The notes below the pieces were generated by a model that ran no database searches, was not told the origin of the DNA, and worked only from the letters and a program-made list of their open reading frames with translations. From contig NZ_CYUD01000016.1 in assembly GCF_001458295.1 (NCBI RefSeq), positions 1 to 64,000 of the forward strand: a stretch of DNA of 64,000 nucleotides. The letters run 5' to 3'. Below are positions 37,042 to 45,348 of the stretch, in pieces. The stretch comes from Ruegeria denitrificans. Its GTDB lineage: Bacteria; Pseudomonadota; Alphaproteobacteria; Rhodobacterales; Rhodobacteraceae. The position numbers and the translations under genes are program-made. The stretch's first letter is position 1. Every line of letters begins with the position of its first letter.

Positions 37042-37115
37042 TGGTGACGCAGAAGAGACTCGCCCCCTACCTCATCATTACGAATGGCGTGCTCTACCAG
37101 CCAAGCTAAAGCGGC
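37042..37115 (-). pseudogene. decayed tRNA-Thr-like sequence (CGT anticodon region)
   Basis: On the minus strand the sequence reads GCCGCTTTAGCTTGGCTGGT, then AGAGCACGCCATTCGTAATG, and ends GTCACCA. D arm and anticodon loop (TTCGTAA) match a tRNA-Thr(CGU). The acceptor stem is broken (GCCGCTT against CTGCGTC), the T loop is two bases short and the anticodon stem has a mismatch. A terminal CCA is present. It lies 35 bp after the integrase stop. Confidence 0.6.
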
Positions 37116-37149
37116 TTACTAAACCAGAATAGCTTTGTTCTTCCCCCGT

Positions 37150-38352
37150 TTATTGGCCGTCAGTTGCAACGAGTTGCAATTCGTCAAGTTTGTTCGCCCA
37201 CCATTCGGCCATTCTCACACGCTCATCCCAAAAGTCGCCACGCAGATAGGCGCGCCTGGTTTTGTTTTCTTCCTCATGGGATAGAGCACGTTCAATTGCG
37301 TCAATACTCCACAGTCCACTTTCGGTTGCCAATGTAGTGAACGTTGAACGAAAGCCGTGGGCGCTGACCTCTTCCTTAGCGAATCCCATCCTCCGCAAAG
37401 CATTGTTGAAAGTGTTCGAACTGAGCGGCTTCTTCCAATCAGCGACTCCGGGCAAAACATAGCCATCCTCCTGTGAAAGAGGTCGTAGGCGCTGAAGAAT
37501 TTCGATCGCCTGCGCCGGCAAAGGAGCGCGATGATCGCGTCTCATTTTCATGCGATCTCTTGGGACTGTCCAAACATATTCTTCAAGATTGAATTCCGGC
37601 CACTTGGCCTGCCTCAGTTCACCAGGTCGCACATGCAGGATCGCTAGGAGCTGAGCACCAAGCTTCGTTTGGATATGACCACCATATGCGTCTATGGCAG
37701 CTAGCAACTCACCAAGGCGTTTGGGATTAAGGATTGCGGCGCGGTGAGCGACTTGTTTCTTTTGCAGTGCTCCCCGGAGAGCGTAGGTAGGATCATTGAT
37801 GTCCACACCCGTTGCGATCGCATAACGGCAAACTTCTCCGATGACCGATAGGACCCGACCCGCAGTTTCGCGTTTGCCTGCATCCTCTATTGGTTTGACC
37901 GTCGCAAAAACATCAGCCGGACGCAGTTCTTTCACGGGACGGTGTCCGACTCCCTCATTGGCCTGATCAATCAACCACGCTTTCTTTTTTAGCGTTTGTG
38001 ATGCTTTACCTTCCCGGCGGTTCTTTTCCAAAAGCTCTGCCGCAAACGCTGCGAATGTGTCCTCGTCACTGAGTACCGCAGCTCGCTTTCGCATTTGCTT
38101 TCGAACACCCGGATCCTGACCATCCAAGATCAGGCGTTTATCACGATCTCTTTTCTCGCGAGCCTCTTTCAGCGAAATCAGAGGGTATGGACCGTAAGAC
38201 ATAGTCTTTTCTCGGCCCTTGTACCGATATTTCAATCGCCAAAGCTTTGATCCATGCGGTTGGACCGCAATGTACAATCCACCTTGGTCGGAAACCTTGT
38301 AGGGCTTTTCCTCGGGTTTGAGGTTCCGAATCTTCATATCACTAAGCGGCAT
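37150..38352 (-). CDS. tyrosine-type integrase, P4 family
   Basis: Site-specific recombinase of 400 residues. An N-terminal DUF4102-type arm-binding domain (SDQGGLYIAVQPHGSKLWRLKY), a core-binding domain, and the catalytic domain with Arg242 (HVRPGELRQAKW), Lys269 (RMKMRRDH), His332-x-x-Arg335 (HGFR), His359 and nucleophile Tyr369. All key residues are present, so it should be active. Its 5' end is 149 bp from the 49-bp copy of the tRNA-Phe 3' end, the usual arrangement for integration into a tRNA gene. Confidence 0.92.
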   Translation of the reverse strand: MPLSDMKIRNLKPEEKPYKVSDQGGLYIAVQPHGSKLWRLKYRYKGREKTMSYGPYPLISLKEAREKRDRDKRLILDGQDPGVRKQMRKRAAVLSDEDTFAAFAAELLEKNRREGKASQTLKKKAWLIDQANEGVGHRPVKELRPADVFATVKPIEDAGKRETAGRVLSVIGEVCRYAIATGVDINDPTYALRGALQKKQVAHRAAILNPKRLGELLAAIDAYGGHIQTKLGAQLLAILHVRPGELRQAKWPEFNLEEYVWTVPRDRMKMRRDHRAPLPAQAIEILQRLRPLSQEDGYVLPGVADWKKPLSSNTFNNALRRMGFAKEEVSAHGFRSTFTTLATESGLWSIDAIERALSHEEENKTRRAYLRGDFWDERVRMAEWWANKLDELQLVATDGQ

Positions 38353-38450
38353 TCAAGAATCCAATGTTTCTACCCCCAAAAATACCCCCATCTGACTTGG
38401 CTTCTAGCGCATTTTGTTGGACGTTCATGGACACATGTTGCCGCTTAACT

Positions 38451-38464
38451 ATTGATTAATCAAT
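38451..38464. promoter_or_regulatory. 14-bp perfect palindrome between int and att
   Basis: ATTGATTAATCAAT, followed two bases later by TATAAT (38466-38471, plus strand). It lies between the integrase start and the attachment repeat. It may be a regulator or recombination-factor site. Confidence 0.4.
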
Positions 38465-38500
38465 ATATAATGGGAAATCACGAACGTTGATGGATTTTGA

Positions 38501-38549
38501 AGTGGTGCCCGGGGGCGGAATCGAACCACCGACACGAGGATTTTCAATC
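38501..38549. repeat. attachment-site repeat, left copy (tRNA-Phe 3' end)
   Basis: 49 bp identical to 43991-44039, covering the 3' part of tRNA-Phe from the CCA end through the T arm and variable region into the anticodon stem. Identity stops exactly at 38550. Only this end is duplicated, so it is a classic footprint of integration into tRNA-Phe. Confidence 0.9.
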
Positions 38550-38570
38550 AGTCTGGGAATCCCCACATCC

Positions 38571-38662
38571 CGCCACAAGTTGCCTCATCCAACCACATTA
38601 ACTCGTTGACCTTGTTGGATATCTCGCCTGCATACCGCCACATCAGGTCAAATGACGCCACA
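38571..38662. promoter_or_regulatory. CGCCACA direct repeats, candidate integrase arm sites
   Basis: CGCCACA at 38571-38577, 38636-38642 and 38656-38662, the last two 20 bp apart. A fourth is at 42351-42357 beside the second long repeat. Short direct repeats next to an attachment core are typical arm-type integrase sites. Assignment is inference. Confidence 0.4.
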
Positions 38663-38672
38663 CCCAACCACA

Positions 38673-38757
38673 CGGGTGGCTGTCACCCATAAGCTACCCT
38701 AACTTAGTATCCATGCCGCTCAATCGGTTGTGCCTTGAAGCCGAATCAATCTGCCGG
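38673..38757. repeat. 85-bp direct repeat, copy A
   Basis: Identical over 85 bp to 42368-42452, with weaker similarity for about 20 bp on either side. It begins CGGGTGGCTGTCACCC, which can form a GGGTG/CACCC hairpin. It lies at the left border of the nuclease cassette. Confidence 0.9.
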
Positions 38758-38774
38758 TTTGACCGTTGAGACAT

Positions 38775-38936
38775 TCACCCAGAGAGAGCCAGCCAGGCGA
38801 TTAGCGTCAGCAATAGCACCACCATGAAGAATGTCGCCAACAACATGAACGAATGAATTGCGTTTGCGACGGCAGGATGGAGAAGCAAGAGCATTCCACC
38901 TAAGATCAAGACAAATAGAGCGAGAAAGGACCACAT
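38775..38936 (-). CDS. small two-helix membrane peptide
   Basis: Frame of 53 residues: MWSFLALFVLILGGMLLLL, then HPAVANAIHS, and a second helix MLLATFFMVVLLLTLIAWLA ending LSG. Two membrane helices take up almost the whole peptide. It lies 121 bp after the nuclease stop on the same strand and inside the same pair of 85-bp repeats, so it may be the last gene of the cassette. The ribosome site (CCAGG about 10 bases upstream) is weak. No family is recognised. Confidence 0.5.
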   Translation of the reverse strand: MWSFLALFVLILGGMLLLLHPAVANAIHSFMLLATFFMVVLLLTLIAWLALSG

Positions 38937-39057
38937 CACATGTTTGCCTGGTTAGACTGTTTTGTTACCTCACTAAGAGGCAAGTCAGTGTGTCGCGCTG
39001 TTTGATCTCCAGCACGGACAAGTAGTTCGATTAAGGGGCACAGGTTGTTATCGGCAT

Positions 39058-40035
39058 TTATTTATTCGTTCCAGATGCCAGCGCATGCCAGTTGGCCATC
39101 TCACCACCAAAGGAATTCCACCATTCACGAAGGTCGTTGATAGCCCGCAATCCCTCACGGACCGCATCAATTTGGGGAGTGAAAGAGGCCTGCGTATCCA
39201 AACGCGGCGTATCTATGACAATTCCCAAAGATTGCCCTGCAGGACGAAGATACGCCCCAAGCGCTTTCAGAGAATCTGGTGCCGGAGCGCGTGCAGCGAG
39301 AGTTCCCCATCCGCCTAGCATCAGCTTCGCTGACGCCGAGGGTGCGTTCATGTCACGGGTCTGAACCGACACGCGTGGCCTGGGAATGCCAGCGTAATCG
39401 CGTAGCATCGCCTTCGAGACAAAATAGATCGTCCGGGATCCAGTGGGTCGAACACCGTTTCCGTTGGGGTTGTGCTTGATCACTACTTCCGGGAAATGCT
39501 GGCGAGCGAATTCCTCGTACTCGGCGAAAAAGGCGGCGCTTGCGCTGTTTGGCTCCGGGTCGTACGGGGTTTCCGCCTGAGCTATGGCAGCATCAAGAAG
39601 GGCGAGATCAGGACCAGTCAGTGCTGGCCGGAGACTCTCGTAACTCACTTGATGATCGAAGGCCGTCGTATGGCGACTTCCCCGAAGATAAATCTCCGGT
39701 GCCAGTAATACGGACGCCGCGCGCACTCCTGACGCGATAAGCGTTGAGACACTTGCACGATACCGCTCTGGCTGTGCATCACCGGAGCGGGTAACACTGT
39801 ATCCGGCATCAATCTTGTTCTCGACCAAGAGGATTGAGCCGTCGGCATGTGTGATCTCAAGATCGGTGCTTCCGCCATGATCGGAAGAGCGATGCTGGGT
39901 CTGGGTGGACAACGCAATTATGCTATTCGTTGTGCTTTCACCAACGACTGTAAGGAAAGTCCTAGCAAAACCCGGGTTGTTCTTAAGTGCGCGAGCAAAC
40001 AACGCGTCGGTTTGACGTTCGTAAATGCGAGTCAT
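39058..40035 (-). CDS. PD-(D/E)XK nuclease family protein
   Basis: Protein of 325 residues. The N-terminal ~150 residues carry a PD-(D/E)XK core: TDLEI (Asp58) followed by ILLVENKID (Glu72-x-Lys74), the arrangement of metal-dependent nucleases that use the fold for DNA cleavage. The C-terminal ~170 residues are not recognised. Its start overlaps the end of the 559-residue gene by 4 bp (ATGA type), so translation is coupled. It probably cuts nucleic acid as the effector of a defence cassette; this is inference. Confidence 0.78.
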   Translation of the reverse strand: MTRIYERQTDALFARALKNNPGFARTFLTVVGESTTNSIIALSTQTQHRSSDHGGSTDLEITHADGSILLVENKIDAGYSVTRSGDAQPERYRASVSTLIASGVRAASVLLAPEIYLRGSRHTTAFDHQVSYESLRPALTGPDLALLDAAIAQAETPYDPEPNSASAAFFAEYEEFARQHFPEVVIKHNPNGNGVRPTGSRTIYFVSKAMLRDYAGIPRPRVSVQTRDMNAPSASAKLMLGGWGTLAARAPAPDSLKALGAYLRPAGQSLGIVIDTPRLDTQASFTPQIDAVREGLRAINDLREWWNSFGGEMANWHALASGTNK

Positions 40036-41711
40036 TCTTGAGTATCCTTTGCTTCAGAACCGCTTTTCCATCGACGCAATAGAGCGTTGCTATTGCGCTC
40101 ACGGGCAGCGTGCCAATCCGCCTGCAAGCGCGAAGTCTGCTCCTGCAAAAGGTCAATCTTCTCTTGAAGAGCTTCTTTGATGAGGCCGTTGTGCAGGCAG
40201 CACTCAATCCAGGTTGCGTTGCTGCGATCGGGGAAATTGAGTTCGTACAAAGGCGGCAAATTTCTTGCCCATACAGTATCGAACTTTGCTGTGGCAAGGT
40301 TATGAGAGGGAGCCCAAGGGCAAGATGCTATGAGCTGATTTGCTCTCTTCGACACATTCGTAACTGCCCAATCTTGAGTTAGCCAGTAGCGGAGATATGG
40401 CGCGGAAGCTGGAGTGTATGACAAAAGGAACGGGTCCGACAATTCAGCGCCCGGGGCGCAAACCGGGTCGTAATCGAATACCCAACTCGGAGCTCTTTCA
40501 ATCTCATCGGTAACTTTTATGCTGCCGTCACTATTGGATGGGATCGTTACCCGCCAGAAATCGCCATTCCTCGAACGAATGTGAGGAAAAACAGGCCCGC
40601 CATCATCAGCACGGGCGGTAGGTAAAGCACGTTCAAGGGCGAGATCGTAACCGCCAATGACGTGGTGCGTACCTCCGAATTCATGGGCGTCATCAAAGCG
40701 GACTTCTACACGGGGACGCGACTCGAACGCTCCCATAAAACCACGCCGGCCATCCGGCACAATGCAGAGCCTGATTTCGCGAATCCAGTATAACTCGCCG
40801 GATACAGCTTTTTTCCCTGGCGCATCCTCGGGGATATTGTAGTGCCGCTTACCGCCCATTTCTCCGGTGACCCCGGCTCCCGGACATAGGTATTTTCCAC
40901 TGGCTAGATGATCTCCATCAAGGGGGCGTAGCAAAGCTTCAGGAGCCAAATGAAAAACTTCGGGCCTTGCGAAAAGATAGGGCACGTTCAGAAATGGAAC
41001 TGATGGGAATGGAAACATCGTTTCCGGCTCTCCGCATTCGCCGAACATATAGCCCAATAGTTCCTCAACGCTTTCCATATTGGAGTTTTCGGTTGCCACG
41101 AGCTGGTCGCTAAACATTTCCCATTCACAACTCATGCGTTGAATGGCATCGAACGTGTCCCCCAAACGGTTACTGTCACCAAGATCCGAGCAAAGGGCCT
41201 TGACCAGAATTGCCAGCGTCTCTGACGGACGATCATCGGGAGGCGCCACACCGGCCTGCCTAGTTTTACGTGACCAGAGCGACAACTCGCGCAACATTGC
41301 AAGCTTCCAATCATCCGGGTCCGTTCCACAATGCTCAGCAGCAACGGTTATGCCCACTAAATAGGGCTCTAATGCTTTCTGAGGCGTACTCTTCTTTTCG
41401 TACTTTTTCATCAGATCCTGAGTTGCTGGATCCTCGCCATTCCGAAGAGTCCAATTGCTCAAACGAAATTCTCGCCGATTGGAATGGTTTCTCTGCAAGC
41501 GGGCACAGACGGTGTCTTGAAATTCTTCCTTTCTCATACCCTCTTTCTTGGCTGTCTTCCAAGCACGCGTTAGGTGAAATGCTGCCTTCAACCTGTCGCG
41601 TGGCCCAAGCTTAATGCCCGAGTGAACAGCTTCATGATGCAAGGTGTTGAGACGCTCGACATCGGCTTCGCGCTGTAACAGCCTGCGCCGTTCTTTATCC
41701 AGTTCTTCCAT
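40032..41711 (-). CDS. 559-residue protein of unknown function (cassette core)
   Basis: Large soluble protein with no family I recognise. There is no P-loop, zinc motif or membrane segment. Residues 1-20 are charged and helical, as is a stretch near 500-545 (LIKEALQEKIDLLQEQTSRL), a likely coiled coil before a basic tail. The middle (about 230-480) is Gly/Pro/aromatic-rich and probably beta-structured. It starts 9 bp after the small DUF4258-like gene and overlaps the nuclease, so the three are one operon. It may be the sensor or scaffold for the nuclease. Confidence 0.7.
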   Translation of the reverse strand: MEELDKERRRLLQREADVERLNTLHHEAVHSGIKLGPRDRLKAAFHLTRAWKTAKKEGMRKEEFQDTVCARLQRNHSNRREFRLSNWTLRNGEDPATQDLMKKYEKKSTPQKALEPYLVGITVAAEHCGTDPDDWKLAMLRELSLWSRKTRQAGVAPPDDRPSETLAILVKALCSDLGDSNRLGDTFDAIQRMSCEWEMFSDQLVATENSNMESVEELLGYMFGECGEPETMFPFPSVPFLNVPYLFARPEVFHLAPEALLRPLDGDHLASGKYLCPGAGVTGEMGGKRHYNIPEDAPGKKAVSGELYWIREIRLCIVPDGRRGFMGAFESRPRVEVRFDDAHEFGGTHHVIGGYDLALERALPTARADDGGPVFPHIRSRNGDFWRVTIPSNSDGSIKVTDEIERAPSWVFDYDPVCAPGAELSDPFLLSYTPASAPYLRYWLTQDWAVTNVSKRANQLIASCPWAPSHNLATAKFDTVWARNLPPLYELNFPDRSNATWIECCLHNGLIKEALQEKIDLLQEQTSRLQADWHAARERNSNALLRRWKSGSEAKDTQE

Positions 41712-41720
41712 AGAAACCTC

Positions 41721-41993
41721 TCAATACTGCGATCTGTAACGCCGACCACTAGGCCCATCATGCACGGGCATTACGGTTACGATCTGCGCGGCGCTATCAC
41801 TCCAGATAAGCGCATATCGACCAAGCCGATCGTCGATATTTAGTGCCGCCGCACGCCGACGACTGACACGCAAGAGTCGGCAGTTTCCTCCAATCGGCTT
41901 ATCAACATCCGCGTATGTAAGAAGCGCGTTCATAAAGCGCTTTGTAATGCCACGCTGGGCTGACCGCCGGTTGCTATGTTCCGAGTGTCTCAT
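41721..41993 (-). CDS. small basic protein, DUF4258-like
   Basis: Protein of 90 residues, strongly basic. It begins MRHSEHSNRRSAQRGIT, the H-S-x2-R-x3-QRGI pattern of DUF4258-like proteins, and ends in two short strands (ALIWSDSAAQIVTVMPV) with a basic tail, compatible with a small RelE-like fold. First gene of the operon with the 559-residue protein and the nuclease. It could be an RNA-binding or toxin-like part. Confidence in the family is moderate. Confidence 0.55.
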   Translation of the reverse strand: MRHSEHSNRRSAQRGITKRFMNALLTYADVDKPIGGNCRLLRVSRRRAAALNIDDRLGRYALIWSDSAAQIVTVMPVHDGPSGRRYRSQY

Positions 41994-42367
41994 CGGGTCC
42001 TCCGTATCAATTGATCGAAAGATGCCCTGTTCCAGGCGACAGTTCGAGACAGAATCTGACTTCTGTCATTTTTTTTTCAGTATATTTGGTAAACCTTTTT
42101 CTGTATTTTTTTCTGCATTATTTTCACAGGACACCGCTGATCCAGTAATGCAGGTAACTTTACGACGAGGTGCAATGCTTAGACGACGGTGGTTCCACCT
42201 AGGTCCGCTCAATGGATCTGCGGTGTTAAGCGGTGGTAACTTCCCTGCCCCAAGAAACGGAACGCAACATATACGGCATGGGCGAAAACTCAGCGCATCA
42301 ACAAGCAATGGAGCCACGCGGTTAGACAGCAACAAGCCGTCACATCACGCCGCCACACACAACCATG

Positions 42368-42452
42368 CGGGTGGCTGTCACCCATAAGCTACCCTAACTT
42401 AGTATCCATGCCGCTCAATCGGTTGTGCCTTGAAGCCGAATCAATCTGCCGG
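42368..42452. repeat. 85-bp direct repeat, copy B
   Basis: Identical to 38673-38757, in the same orientation. It lies at the right border of the cassette, in the gap 41994-42591, which has no other recognised feature apart from AT-rich sequence near 42066-42125. Confidence 0.9.
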
Positions 42453-42591
42453 GTTGATCCGTTGGAAAGATAGCTGGATCGCGATCAATCTAAACTCTCG
42501 TACGATTACGACGCCCGCCTGAAAACGCATCAAGTAAACATCGGAAATCGATAATCGATAGGGACCTAGCTTAACTTGACCTAGAAACGCA

Positions 42592-43188
42592 TTACCATCG
42601 AAGCCCCATATTCTCGAGCCGCGCAGCACCCAACAGACGGCGAATTTCGCTTGCTGTGCCTGCTTTCAAGACGAACTGCTCATTTTCCGGAGAGCTCGCC
42701 GATATTAATTTGACAGCGCCAATGCCACAGAAGTTTCGACACACGCCATTTTCCAACACCGCTTCGATACCGGCATAAACAAACCGGCGCGGAATTCTTG
42801 CCCCTTCAATGAGCGGAATATCCTCACACATTGCTGAAGCAACGAGCGCGCCAGCGGAGCGCCTCTTGAAGGCCGTCGGCTGCGTGCCAGTGCTACTTGG
42901 CTTTAGGCTTCTTTTGAAACGTGACATTGGCTTGACCGGAGTACTCTCAACGGAGGTGATGGTGCTAAAAAACTCATTTAGGGCACAAGTATGATGGTCC
43001 TTCGAGGCACCCGAAAGAGTGGCCGTGTGACGCTCAAGCGAAGTTGGCGCGGGCCCATCCCCCAGGCCACCTGCAAGGTTAGTCAGCTGCCCTCCTTCAT
43101 GGATACGACCATGGTGTCGAATAAGCTCAGTCTCACGGTGAAGCGCCGCGCCATCCGTCCTATGAACGCTATCAATTCCGTAAGTCAC
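42592..43188 (-). CDS. unrecognised island ORF
   Basis: Frame of 198 residues between repeat B and the restriction-enzyme fragment. The last ~70 residues (RRFVYAGIEAVLENGVCRNFCGIGAVKLISASS...) have protein-like composition. The first ~90 are less convincing and overlap another frame on the plus strand. No family or clear ribosome site. It may be a decayed gene or a chance frame. Confidence 0.3.
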   Translation of the reverse strand: MTYGIDSVHRTDGAALHRETELIRHHGRIHEGGQLTNLAGGLGDGPAPTSLERHTATLSGASKDHHTCALNEFFSTITSVESTPVKPMSRFKRSLKPSSTGTQPTAFKRRSAGALVASAMCEDIPLIEGARIPRRFVYAGIEAVLENGVCRNFCGIGAVKLISASSPENEQFVLKAGTASEIRRLLGAARLENMGLRW

Positions 43189-43200
43189 CTTCTTTCCCTC

Positions 43201-43719
43201 AGAATAGTTAGGCTAAAGGAACTCGCCGAGCATCCAGACCACGGCATCCCGGACGAACTGGTGGCGTTCAATTACATTTACGGTGTTCTGTATTGTCCTG
43301 CCTACCGCGACACCTACGCAGAGTTCCTGAAAATCGACTTTCCACGTATTCCCTGGCCTGCAACACCGGAGGAATTCTGGAGTGTTGCTGAAAAGGGCGG
43401 CCAACTTCGCAAGTTACACCTGATGGACCCTGCCCTTATCGGAGCTTCGCCGTATTCCTTCACAGGCGAAGGCGACAATGTAGTGGATCATTCCTATTTT
43501 GAGAGTGGGAAGGTTTGGATCAATGACACCCAGCACTTCGCAAATACGCCGGAAGAGTCATGGGGCTTTGACATCGGCGGCTACCGACCTGCGCAAAAAT
43601 GGCTAAAAGACCGCAAGGGACGGGAACTTAGCTATAGCGAAGTTCAACACTATCAGCGAGTTTTGAAGGTTCTGGCCGAGACGGATCGGATCATGTCCAC
43701 GATCCAGATGACTCTATAA
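43201..43719 (+). pseudogene. C-terminal fragment of a type ISP restriction-modification enzyme
   Basis: About 172 residues that match the C-terminal target-recognition part of large type ISP/IIL helicase-methylase-nuclease proteins: FNYIYGVLYCPAYRDTYAEFLKIDFPRIPWP, KVWINDTQHF, GYRPAQKWLKDRKGRELSYSEVQHYQ and the ending TDRIMSTI. The frame runs on upstream to 42991 without homology, so the ~1400-residue front part is missing. It lies against tRNA-Phe and is the remains of an older defence cargo. Confidence 0.75.
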
Positions 43720-43990
43720 AGCAGATCGACGAAACTCAGACTCACCATAGCGGAAATCACCCAGCTTTGTTGGTTGCCCGTAATCTTGGCAAACTCCCAG
43801 TACGATTGTGCCACACTATTTATGATTTGACACTCGATACACTTACTCACTGCGGTGTGCATCAATGTCCGCTTACAAGAAAATCAGGTGCAAAACTCGT
43901 CAGCTGTTACCCAAATTGTCACCCAGGCGTGAAAACGAGCACGAGAGGAATCATTTGAAATCATGTAAGATATTGTTTTAATAGAATTTT

Positions 43991-44039
43991 AGTGGTGCCC
44001 GGGGGCGGAATCGAACCACCGACACGAGGATTTTCAATC
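43991..44039. repeat. attachment-site repeat, right copy
   Basis: Identical to 38501-38549. This copy belongs to the intact tRNA-Phe gene. The 5.4 kb between the copies is inserted DNA. Confidence 0.9.
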
Positions 44040-44067
44040 CACTGCTCTACCCCTGAGCTACCCGGGC
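43993..44067 (-). tRNA. tRNA-Phe (GAA)
   Basis: A 75-base cloverleaf on the minus strand with encoded CCA. Acceptor GCCCGGG pairs with CCCGGGC; D arm GCTCAGGGGTAGAGC; anticodon loop TTGAAAA gives GAA; T loop TTCGATT. It is intact and is the insertion site of the island. It follows yacG on the same strand by 79 bp. Confidence 0.97.
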
Positions 44068-44146
44068 ACGGGAACAATATCAATCGTTGGGTGGAGGCCT
44101 TCTATGACTTGCTACAGGCAGTGTCCAGAGGCTTTTTCAGATTTTT

Positions 44147-44329
44147 TCAATGTGGACGTGATTGCTTGGTTTCGCCTTCGGCAACGTCCGCGTCCAGGTC
44201 TTCTTCGCGCTGTGATGGGACTGCATATGACCCGTTCAGCCACTTGGCCAGATCGATGTCTGCGCAGCGTTTCGAACAGAACGGACGGAACTTGGCGACA
44301 GTGCTTTCACCACAGATCGGACAACTCAC
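44147..44329 (-). CDS. yacG: DNA gyrase inhibitor YacG
   Basis: Zinc-binding protein of 60 residues with Cys3, Cys6, Cys18 and Cys22 (CPICG...FCSKRC) and the conserved DLAKWLNGSYAVP segment. YacG binds and inhibits DNA gyrase in E. coli. Its start overlaps the RNase E/G stop by 4 bp, the arrangement usual in Rhodobacterales. Confidence 0.93.
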   Translation of the reverse strand: MSCPICGESTVAKFRPFCSKRCADIDLAKWLNGSYAVPSQREEDLDADVAEGETKQSRPH

Positions 44330-45348
44330 TTCAGCACCTCAGTCAACGGAATACGGCCGCGTTTTCGTTGCAATTCGTAGTGACCCAACGGAGTCCAGCC
44401 CGCCAGAGTAGTCTCGATTCCATCTGCCTTGAACGCGGTACGCAGGACCGATTCAAACCCGCGCCGATCTTTTTTGGGCATTGGGGCCAGATCCAGCGTG
44501 ATTTGTCCACCAAGCCCCCGGACACGCAGCGCACGAGCCAACGTTCTGGCGCAGGCGAAGTTCGCTTTGGTTCCAGCGGCCAGCGACGTGTCAGACCCGG
44601 TGTTCACGTCCACTGCAACCAAGGCACGTGTGGGCTGGATATACAGGTGCCCACCGCCCGGAAGCGGTTCGGAAATGCCGCGAACCACGTCCAGCGCATC
44701 GAGCACGCCTTGCGTCTCGAACCCTCCGTCCTGTGTCACCACCTCGGCCGGGTCGGTCCAGTCGCGCCAGGCCAGGACATGGGGGCCATCACCCTCCAGC
44801 AACACTTCAGGTTCGGTGCCCTCATCATTCAGAACCTGATCGGCATGGGTCAGCATAGCGCTGATGTCTTCGGCGATCTCTCCGGCGTCCGCCCCCAGAC
44901 AGCAGGAGCGTAAAATCAGGCCATAGGTGCTGTCGTCCATGCAATCATGGGCGATCTCAAGCAGGCGATCACGCTCGTCCTCGTCGCGGATGGATCGCGA
45001 GATATTCAGACCCGGCGCATCCGGTGTGACAATCGCGTAGCGGCTTTTGAACAGAACACGATCTGTGACCGGCAATGCCTTACCCGGCTCGGAATAGCCT
45101 GTGACCTGCACCAGCATCAGGGCACCCGGCGCCAAGCCTTTGACCTGTCGCAGAAAGGCCGGACCGTCGGGGGTTGTCAGGAACATGCCGCCCTGCCCCT
45201 TAACCGGACGATCAGCCCGGGCGCGATAGATTGTACCCGGTGCGGGGGTATCCCCTGCGATCAAAAAATCGTCCAGCTTGCCATCCACCATCAAGGCGGC
45301 GGCCTCGCGGTTGTCGATATGGTCCAGAACGATGGTACGGCCCTTCAT
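44326..45348 (-). CDS. ribonuclease E/G family protein (short form)
   Basis: Endoribonuclease of 340 residues, shorter than E. coli RNase G (489), and without a clear S1 domain. The core has [14 protein letters not shown] and [18 protein letters not shown], matching the catalytic VDVNSG and LGGIIVIDFIDM motifs with divergence in the second (LDLAPM). The ATG at 45348 overlaps the maf stop (ATGA); the frame continues upstream only as antisense. It probably acts in RNA maturation or turnover. Confidence 0.88.
   Translation of the reverse strand: MKGRTIVLDHIDNREAAALMVDGKLDDFLIAGDTPAPGTIYRARADRPVKGQGGMFLTTPDGPAFLRQVKGLAPGALMLVQVTGYSEPGKALPVTDRVLFKSRYAIVTPDAPGLNISRSIRDEDERDRLLEIAHDCMDDSTYGLILRSCCLGADAGEIAEDISAMLTHADQVLNDEGTEPEVLLEGDGPHVLAWRDWTDPAEVVTQDGGFETQGVLDALDVVRGISEPLPGGGHLYIQPTRALVAVDVNTGSDTSLAAGTKANFACARTLARALRVRGLGGQITLDLAPMPKKDRRGFESVLRTAFKADGIETTLAGWTPLGHYELQRKRGRIPLTEVLK

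Noticed and set aside
42991..43200. Upstream part of the type ISP frame
   Set aside because: The frame is open, but the residues do not resemble the enzyme; homology starts near 43201.
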